Positions 1 through 64,000 of a stretch of 64,000 nucleotides of DNA are shown in pieces. The notes under the pieces were generated by a model, which saw nothing but the letters and a program-made list of their open reading frames with translations, was not told the origin of the DNA and searched no databases. Both the position numbers and the translations under genes were made by a program. Position 1 is the first letter of the stretch; each line of letters opens with the position of its first letter. Origin of the DNA: Amorphochlora amoebiformis (taxonomy: Eukaryota; Cercozoa; Chlorarachniophyceae); assembly GCA_054601695.1 (NCBI GenBank), contig BAAHQB010000276.1, positions 178,566 through 242,565 of the forward strand, given 5' to 3'.

Positions 1-15197
<15,197 letters not shown>

Positions 15198-15500
15198 CTA
15201 TCGGAGTCGGATCGACACGTGTTACATTTACATAATATCTTTATATATCAATATATCAGATAATAGTTATCTCACATATTAATCATGTCTATCCTACATA
15301 TCAAATTGGCTTATAAAAGTATTTGATTTTCAATATGTGAGATATGCTAGATATAAATATTCCAATTGTCATCCGTCAAGACCCCGCGCCCGCCCCCCCC
15401 CCAACCTCTCAGCCTTCCTCTCCCCCTTCGAAAAAGAAATCGAAGAAAATTCCCGGAAAATGTCGGAAGAAAAAGAAGAGAAGGTCTTTCACCTCTCCAG
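15198..15500. promoter_or_regulatory. Divergent intergenic region between G1 and G2
   Basis: Non-repetitive AT-rich spacer between the two divergently read genes. It holds a palindromic CACGTG at 15211-15216 and a perfect 12 bp inverted repeat, ATCTCACATATT near 15269 and AATATGTGAGAT near 15333. No TATA box can be assigned with confidence. Start codons of both genes are not identified, so the limits are inferred. Confidence 0.35.
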
Positions 15501-46900
<31,400 letters not shown>

Positions 46901-47094
46901 CCCTAACCTCTAATACTATAACCCTAACCCTAACCTTAAAAACATCTAAAAAAGTTTCTCGATATATATATCTCTCGCGAAATTTCTAATCCTAGCTTAA
47001 AAAAAAAAAAAACTATCCTACCTTCGAACCTTAAGACACTAACCCTAGCTCTAACCCTAACCCAAACGCTAACCCTAGCTCCCGGGGGTTCTCG

Positions 47095-47126
<32 letters not shown>

Positions 47127-47155
47127 GGGGCGTAGGGGGTTGGGATGGAGGGAAG
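46901..47155. other. Spacer between G3 and G4
   Basis: Short CCCTAA pieces, an A run, and a poly-C block of about 30 nt directly followed by a G run (47095-47138). No certain start codon for G4. An ATG at 47145 is in another frame. Confidence 0.4.
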
Positions 47156-47190
47156 CTGTACGGGACAGAGCCAGCACAAGCCGCGCAAAG
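47156..47190 (+). CDS. G4 exon 1 found ([11 protein letters not shown])
   Basis: Strong donor AAAG|GTGAGG, acceptor GAGGGAAG or the earlier GCGTAG. Carry-out 2. Confidence 0.6.
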
Positions 47191-47520
47191 GTGAGGATAT
47201 ATGTTGATATAAGAAATATGCATGTGAGAGTGTTGTGTCTTTTCCGAGGTTTTTGGGAATTTATTTTTTTCTTTTTTTTCCTGAGAAGAATTTTTCTGAG
47301 AAATTTTATTTTTTTTTTTTTTTTCTGGGAGAAAAAATGAATTCTGAGAATTTTTTTTTTTTTTCTGGGGGGAGAAAAAAGAAAGTGATGGGGGTTTTTT
47401 GCTGAGAAAGTTCTGGGAATTTTTCAGGTTTGGAATATTGGGGGATGACCTTGCGGCAGGCTTATTATATCGTCTCTTGAGGGTCCTTTTTTATCATTTA
47501 TATGTATATATTTATATATT

Positions 47521-47557
<37 letters not shown>

Positions 47558-47652
47558 GTATTAGTTATACATAGATATATCCCTATATGTATATATATAT
47601 ATATATATATGTATACCTATATATATACATGTGTGTGTGTGTGTATAATAGG

Positions 47653-47737
<85 letters not shown>

Positions 47738-47782
47738 ATATATGTATGTATATATATATATATAATTTATATATATATATAA

Positions 47783-47861
<79 letters not shown>

Positions 47862-47914
47862 CAGTGTATGTATCGGCAGGATTATATTACATCGTCTCTT
47901 AAAAGTGCTATTTT

Positions 47915-47962
<48 letters not shown>

Positions 47963-48302
47963 AATATATATATATTGTATACATATATATATTATATATA
48001 TATATATATAAATTATATAATATATGTACATATACATAGGGGTATTTTATCGTGTCGTGAGGGTACCTTCCTCATTGATATATATATATATATATATAAA
48101 ATAGTTATGCGGGCACACATATACACAAGCACACACAAACACACACAAACACACACACACACATGAAAAACACATGCGTAAATATACATATATATATATA
48201 TATATATATATGAATAAATATATATATATATATATGCAATATATATATATATAAATATAAATATAAGTATATATACATACATACATATATATATACATAT
48301 TA

Positions 48303-48342
<40 letters not shown>

Positions 48343-49757
48343 CCACGTATCCACATACCACACATCTAGCATACACATATCCATATATCCAACATATACA
48401 TATCCACATACCACATATCTACCATACACATATCCACATATCCAACATATACATATCCACATATCCAACACATACATATCCAGGGGTGGCAACCTCGATC
48501 CTACCTAAGTTCTAAGCCCGTTTGGGACCCTACTATCCGTCAAAGAGTCAATTCTGTTCTTCTCCAGCCTAAGGTACTTCAGAGTCGGAGAGAGGCATGA
48601 GAGAGCGAGAGAGAGAACGAGAGAGAGCGCGAAAGAGAGCGAGAGAGAGTGAGAGAGCGCGAGAGAGAGTGCGAGAGAGAGAGTGCGAGAGAGAGAGCGC
48701 GAGAGAGAGAGCGCGAGAGAGAGAGTGCGAGAGAGATAGCGCGAGAGAGAGCGCGAGAGAGAGAGCGCGAGAGAGAGCGCGAGAGAGAGAGCGCGAAATA
48801 GAGCGAGAGAGAGAGCGAGAGAGAGAGCGAGAGAGAGCGCGCGAGAGAGAGTGCGAAAAAGAGTTCGAGAGAGAGTGTGCGAGAGAGAGTGTGCGAGAGA
48901 GAGTGTGCGAGAGAGAGTGTGCGAGAGAGAGAGCGACTAAGAGAGCGCGTGAGAGAGACAGCGAGAGATAAAGAGAGAAAATGAGAGTGGGGGAGAGAGA
49001 GAGAGAGAGAGAGAGTGAGAGCGCGAGAGCGAGAGCACGAGCGAGAAAGCGAGAGAGAGCGAGAGAGTGAGAGCACGAGCGAGAGAGCGAGAGAGAGCGA
49101 GAGAGAGGGCGAGAGAGCGAGCACGAGCGAGAAAGCGAGAGAGCGAGAGAGAGAGAGCGAGAGCGAATGAGAGCGAAAGAGAGAGAGAGAGAGCGAAACA
49201 GAGAGAGAGAGTGGGACTCAACACAGCCATATCCCTAACCCTAACCTTAAACTTAACCCTAACACTAGACCTGACTGAATCTAGCTCTAATCCTAACCAA
49301 GCAATGCAAACCCTAACCCTAACCCTGACCCTCACCCTCTAACCCTGATCCCTAACCCTAACCTGAACCCTAACCATAACCCTAGCTATAACCCTAACCT
49401 TAACCCTAACCCTAACCTTGAACTAACCCTAACCCTAATCCTGACCCTAACTCCAACAGTAGTCCTAACCCTAACACTAACCCTAACCGTAACCCTAAGC
49501 CTAACCCTAACCCTAACCCTAACCCTAACCCTAACCCTAACCATACGCCTACCTCGATCTTAGCCTAACCTAACCCTAAACCTAACCCTAACCTAATCAT
49601 AATTCCAACCCAAGCGTAACCCTAACTCTAACCCTAGCCTTAACCTTAACCCTAACCCTAACCCTAACCCTAACCCTAACCCTAACATCAGGTTTTTTCT
49701 GTTGAACCTGTATCTCTTGCGCGGTCTTTACTTAAGATCGGGTCATATATGATATTA

Positions 49758-49798
<41 letters not shown>

Positions 49799-49878
49799 TA
49801 TGTACACATATATATATGTATATGTATATGTATGTATATGTATGTATGTATACATGTATATATGTATATATATATATT

Positions 49879-49913
<35 letters not shown>

Positions 49914-49943
49914 TTGTGTTTGTGTGTGTATATATTAAATAAA

Positions 49944-49986
<43 letters not shown>

Positions 49987-50564
49987 TAATATATGTATAT
50001 ATAGAATACATATATAAATGCAACATAAACATATTATGTATAAATAAATACATTTACATTTATATATATATATATATATATATAGTATATATATATACAT
50101 ATACATATATATATACATATATTTATATATATAACATATATATATATATATATCCAATTCCAACATTTTCAAACACAAAACATAAAGAACATACAATACC
50201 ACACCACATAACTCATACATACAACCAACCCTAACCCTAACCCTAACCCTAACCCTAACCCTAACCCTAACCCTAACCCAGATACTTCGAAGGCGTTGTC
50301 CTCCTCTCTCTCCGCTCTCCAACTTTGCCCACACCCCCCCCAAAACCTCGCTCAAGCAAGCGTGACCTGGCGCGGAGTCACGCCCCTTCTCGGACTACCC
50401 CCCTCGCGGCAGCAGCTATTGGAGTGGCGGTTACGGCTGGAGATGCGAAAGCGCTTCGCGCGCTTTTGTATCGAACGGTTTGTGAATTTTTCGGGGTTGT
50501 AGTTTGTGCTTTTAGGGATTGTGATGACAATGATTTCGGGCTTGGGGTTATGTGTGTGTTATGA
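47156..50564 (+). CDS. Gene G4: unrecognised protein, at least 5 exons
   Basis: Five islands join in phase (35, 55, 90, 50, 283 nt; 171 codons) and end at TGA 50562-50564. The N-terminal part is helical ([25 protein letters not shown]), the centre polar ([20 protein letters not shown]), and the last exon has a Pro/Arg-rich linker followed by an Ala-rich helix ([20 protein letters not shown]). The start is not found: the first exon could begin at 47156 or 47134. The last exon contains possible donors, so G4 might continue into G5. Family unknown. Confidence 0.62.
47428..47482 (+). CDS. G4 exon 2 ([18 protein letters not shown])
   Basis: Acceptor AATTTTTCAG, donor AGG|GTCCTT. 3'-edge copies lie at 47872-47912 and 48037-48068. 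Confidence 0.75.
48484..48573 (+). CDS. G4 exon 3 ([20 protein letters not shown]...)
   Basis: Acceptor ATATCCAG, donor AAG|GTACTT. 30 codons ending VNSVLLQPK, phase 0 to 0. Confidence 0.85.
48596..49212. repeat. GA tract, 600 bp
   Basis: GAGAGAGCGC and GAGAGAGTGC subrepeats in a G4 intron, purine-rich in the sense strand. Confidence 0.9.
49230..49691. repeat. CCCTAA array in a G4 intron
   Basis: Follows a GA tract and ends in acceptor CATCAG. Confidence 0.9.
49692..49741 (+). CDS. G4 exon 4 ([16 protein letters not shown])
   Basis: Acceptor CCCTAACATCAG closing a CCCTAA array, donor CGG|GTCATA. Phase 0 to 2. Confidence 0.8.
50282..50564 (+). CDS. G4 terminal exon, TGA stop
   Basis: Acceptor CCCTAACCCAG. 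93 residues: [20 protein letters not shown], a basic Ser-rich linker, an Ala/Val helix and a Cys/Asp-rich tail ending LGVMCVL. GC-rich. Confidence 0.75.
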
Positions 50565-51082
50565 GTATGTATGTATATTTATATATCTTTGAAGGTATAT
50601 ATGTCCTAACCCTAACCCTAACCCAAACCCTAACCCTAACCCTAACCCTAACCCTAACCCTAACCCTACAAGCCTTTCTGAAACCTATGACCTTACTAAA
50701 TCTCTACTACCAACTATTATTCCAACCCTAACCCTAACCCTAACCTAAACAGTAACCCTAACCCCATCCAAAAACATAAGATATGCTGAGGTCACTCCCA
50801 GCATATCAGCCCCCCTAAATGGCGGAGTCGATGGCCCTAGTGCCCAGACATGCTGAATAATCTGATCCTAACCCTAACCCTAACCCTAACCCTAACCCTA
50901 ACCCTAACCCTAACCCTAACCCTAACCCTAACCCAACCCTAACCCTCCAAGCATTTCTGAAACCATCATTCTATGGGCTTCCAAAAACTCTAACCCTAAC
51001 CCCAACCGTAACCCTAACCCTAGCCCTAACCCTAACCCTAACCCTAACCCTAACCCTAACCCTAACCCTAACGGATACCCAG
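50565..51082. repeat. Spacer between G4 and G5: CCCTAA arrays with short islands
   Basis: Contains an island at 50765-50870 resembling one at 42225-42290. On the minus strand 50796-50852 is open (HVWALGPSTPPFRGADMLG) with AG and GT borders but has no partner exon. On the plus strand the same island holds a 13-codon ATG frame MAESMALVPRHAE. Confidence 0.45.
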
Positions 51083-55108
<4,026 letters not shown>

Positions 55109-56045
55109 CGTCAGACGAGAAGCCAGGTCGGGGAGGAATTTCGAATATTGATCGAAAGAAAGACTAGAGTGCGCTTCTAGCAAGCGTAGCGGCTTGTTAA
55201 AGCCGCGATATTTGAAACAAAAATTTCAGGCACGTGTCGTATGCACGATTTTTTAAAATTAGAATTTAAAAAAAAGAAAAAAACCATAAAGTATACGAGT
55301 GTTTTTCGGCGATCATCCGAAGGCTTTGTGCTGCTTACAAACAGCACTAACAGAGTACTAGAAGTAGTATCTAGCCTAGCGGTGATGTTCAAGTTGTCTC
55401 TTTCTCTCTTCCTCTTTCTCTCTCTCTCTCTTCCTCTTTCTCTCTCTCTCTCTTCCTCTTTCTCTCTCTCTCTCTTCCTCTTTCTCTCTTCCTCTTTCTC
55501 TCTTCCTCTTTCTCTCTCTCTCTCCCTCTCTCTCTCTAGTCTCTATCTCTCAAGACTGTCGATCGATATACCATGGGTACTAGTCTAGGGTCATGTAATA
55601 GAAATACCAGACTTACAGCGTCTAAATATGGATGAAATATTCTACAAATCCAAGAATATGACGTCACATATGACAACTAACTTCTACTATAAAAGCTAGA
55701 ATAGTATGCTAATGGATACTATTGACTAAGATCCATAAGATGCATACATATAATCTAGATAATATACGTATAGATAATATATTATATACTTGGCATACAG
55801 AGCTGAGGTTTATGTAGATTCAATATGACTTTTTTAACTTTCGAGTGTTCGAATTGAATTGAACTTTTTGGAGTCGCTAAGCCAGCTTACAGCTGCAGGT
55901 TTCAGCGAAATAATTATAAGTCGCAGTGATTATCTGAATTGTCACTGACCCTTGTCACATTTAAGTTTGTCAATTTTCGTACATCGAAGCTAAGTCGCAT
56001 ATATTTTAGATGTTATGTGTATAAATGGTATACCTTTTGAATTTT

Positions 56046-56077
<32 letters not shown>

Positions 56078-56231
56078 GTGTGGGAATATATATATTCCTG
56101 GCCAGATCCTGAGACTGTATATACATTATATATATATATATATATTATAATATCATGTGTACATATACTATGGGTCATACACATACACATGCGGACATAT
56201 GTATGTGTTCATACATAGTATATATATATAT

Positions 56232-56281
<50 letters not shown>

Positions 56282-56460
56282 CTTATAATACCCTCATCTC
56301 GTTTTGCTCATATTGTGCCTTTTTTTATGCGTTTGGAAATGCGAAAAATTAATTTTTTTTATTTCCGCGGAGAAGGGTAACGTTATGGGCTTAGGGTTTC
56401 TGCAGAGAGAAAGAGAAAAAAAAAGGTGTATTTCGTATTTATAAATATATACATATACAC

Positions 56461-56491
<31 letters not shown>

Positions 56492-56660
56492 GTATGTATA
56501 TGTATGAGGAAAATAAGGTAAAAATCAGGAATTGAGTCAGAATTTTTTTTTTTGATAGATTTTTCTAGTCATATGCTTAAGAATTCCAGGAGAGAGAGAG
56601 GGGAGAGGGAGGGTTTCAGTTTCAATCTCTATTCTGTCCGGTTAGAATGTACATATATGT

Positions 56661-56704
<44 letters not shown>

Positions 56705-58017
56705 ACACATACTGCAGTCTTACGGTAAAAGTAAGAGATATAAGATGAGAAATATATAAATTATTATTACTTTTTAATATTATTACTTTTTTCTTTTCGG
56801 CCTCAATTTCTTCGCATACCTCAGTATTTCTTCGCATATCTTATATATATATATATATATATATAGATATATTATATTATTAATACTAAGATATTAGTAT
56901 TCTCATATGAATGTATTCCTTATAAATCCTTTCTCATTTTTCACAATATCTCCACCTCATCTCTCTCCTTTATCCCCTTTTTCACCATGGTTTTTTTTTT
57001 TTCGGTAGACGCAGGTTAGAAGAGGTATTTTTTGGGGGGGGGGGAGAGGGGGAGGGGGAGGGGGGAGAGGGGGGGGGACGGGGGGAGAGAGGATCTTAAC
57101 AGAAAAAAAAAAAAAATTGAAAAAAAAAAAGGATGCATGGTCTATTTATCATATCTCACAGCACCGCGAAGAAACACGCAAATGAGAGAAAGGAAAAAAC
57201 GGCCATGCGAACCCCAAAGATAAAAATAAAAATAAAAAAAAAAAAATTAAAAAAAAATAAGCGTGGGATCATCATCAAATGAGAGAAGAACCAAAAAAAA
57301 AAAAAAAAAAAGAATTCTGATTATCATTTCGGGGAGAAGAAAAAAAAAAAATTAGATTCCGATTATATTTATTCGGGTAGAGATTCTCTCTCTCTCTCTC
57401 TCTCTCGATAAATATGTAATATATCTTCACCCAGCAGCGAAATGAATGTGTTTAAACAACACCGAAACGGAAAAAGGTATAGACCGCTGGAGAGCGCGCT
57501 CTCAAAGAGAGAGAGAGACAGCAAAAAAAGGGAGAGAGCGCGCCTGGGAGAGAAAAAAAAATGGTCGAGGGAATAAAAAACCTTTCGAGAGAGAAAAAAG
57601 CTTTCGAGAGAGGGAAAAAAACAAGGGAAAAAAACTTTCGAGAGAGGGGAAAAAAACGGTTGAGGGAAAAAAAACGGTCTAGAGAGAGAGAGAGAGAGAG
57701 TTCACGATTAGACACAAGAGAGAGAATTCCAAACTCACCTTTTGTTTCTTTCAAAAGACAAAAAAATTCAAAAAAAAAAAAAAGGAGAGAAAGAAAAAAT
57801 TTCTGAACCAGGGGGGGGAAGGAAGGAGAAGGAATCGAGATATTATTTATTTATTTTTTTTTCGGCCGGGAAATTAAATTAGGCGCGATAGAACAAGAGA
57901 GAGAGGAAAAAAAAAAAAATGGAACAAATGTTGGATTAGAGCGACGAGAGAAAGAAACCTACGTACATTCCATATCTTGCTTTAATTTCGTTTCTTCTCA
58001 TTGGCAAACCTTTTTAA

Positions 58018-58049
<32 letters not shown>

Positions 58050-58363
58050 TAACGGTTAATCTAAACCTATGTACGAATACCTTTGAATGTACATAGATAT
58101 ACGTATATCTATATATATATATAATATAATATTACAAATATTCATAATATTGTGTATATACATAATATATTTGTATCTTTATATATATATATACATATAT
58201 ATATATAATATATATATATTTATATATATATATATATAATATATATAAATGTACTTTTGTACATACATATAATTTTACATATACATACATACATAAAGTT
58301 AAAAAGACATTCAAAACACACCAAAGAACACACACACACACACACACACAGAGACAACAATAT
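55109..58363. other. Intergenic region between G5 and G6
   Basis: Mixed low-complexity DNA: a CT tract 55396-55540, unique AT-rich sequence 55545-56040, A, G and GA runs 56960-57930. A minus-strand frame at 56837-56724 (MRRNTEVCEEIEAEKKKVII) ending at ACC|GTAAGA could be a small exon, but no partner is evident. A perfect 7 bp hairpin GCGGCTT-GTTA-AAGCCGC lies at 55189-55206. Confidence 0.4.
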
Positions 58364-63824
<5,461 letters not shown>

Positions 63825-63826
63825 CT

Positions 63827-63876
<50 letters not shown>

Positions 63877-64000
63877 CTACATGTATATGTATATATTCGT
63901 ACTACTGCTCAATACATATATATATATATATATGCATATACACATACATATATTTATATATATATATATATTTCTGTGCATTTAAATACAATTATGTACC

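Noticed and set aside
50796-50852. Minus-strand exon HVWALGPSTPPFRGADMLG
   Set aside because: Borders are good, but no partner minus exon was found and the related island at 42.2 kb has a stop. It is kept only as an observation.

Overview
The window is nuclear DNA of a eukaryote. The evidence is GT-AG introns, standard stop codons, pervasive (TA)n microsatellites, and thousands of bases of TTAGGG/CCCTAA telomere-type hexamers lying inside the sequence. I cannot name the clade. The protein families seen (PX domain, WD40 protein of the HPS5/TECPR2 kind, ELAV/Hu-like RRM) are general eukaryotic ones. At first sight the window is only simple repeats, and almost every long open frame is a translation of (TA)n, (GA)n or CCCTAA and is not a gene.

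Read island by island on both strands, it resolves into six spliced genes. Their exons are mostly 15-100 nt long, and their introns are almost entirely simple repeats. Exons were called where a non-repetitive island sits between an AG acceptor and a GT donor, stays open in one frame, and joins the next island in the correct phase. Domain signatures run across several exons: a PX domain across three successive exons, a whole RRM across five, and a WD40 N-terminus across more than twenty. This is hard to explain by chance. All splicing here is inferred by eye, without transcripts or searches.

Layout: G1, minus strand, 15197 to 773, PX-domain protein (25 phase-compatible exons from 13055 down to the stop, plus less certain 5' exons). 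15198-15500 is a probable divergent promoter region. G2, plus strand, 15501-37008, HPS5/TECPR2-like WD40 protein (about 35 exons, two unresolved phase breaks). 37009-38237 is intergenic. G3, plus strand, 38238-46900, unrecognised protein of about 373 aa in 15 exons with both a clear start and stop. G4, plus strand, 47156-50564, unrecognised, start not found. G5, plus strand, 51083-55108, unrecognised, start not found. 55109-58363 is intergenic low-complexity DNA. G6, minus strand, 63824 (running off the right edge) to 58364, ELAV/Hu-like RNA-binding protein.

Two architectural rules recur. First, telomere-type arrays sit at intron ends: the sense strand usually reads CCCTAA just before an acceptor, and a one-base change to CCCTAG often is the acceptor itself. 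Second, about twenty exons are accompanied by partial copies of their own edges, carried with flanking (TA)n. Copies of the 5' edge always lie upstream of the intact exon and copies of the 3' edge always lie downstream.
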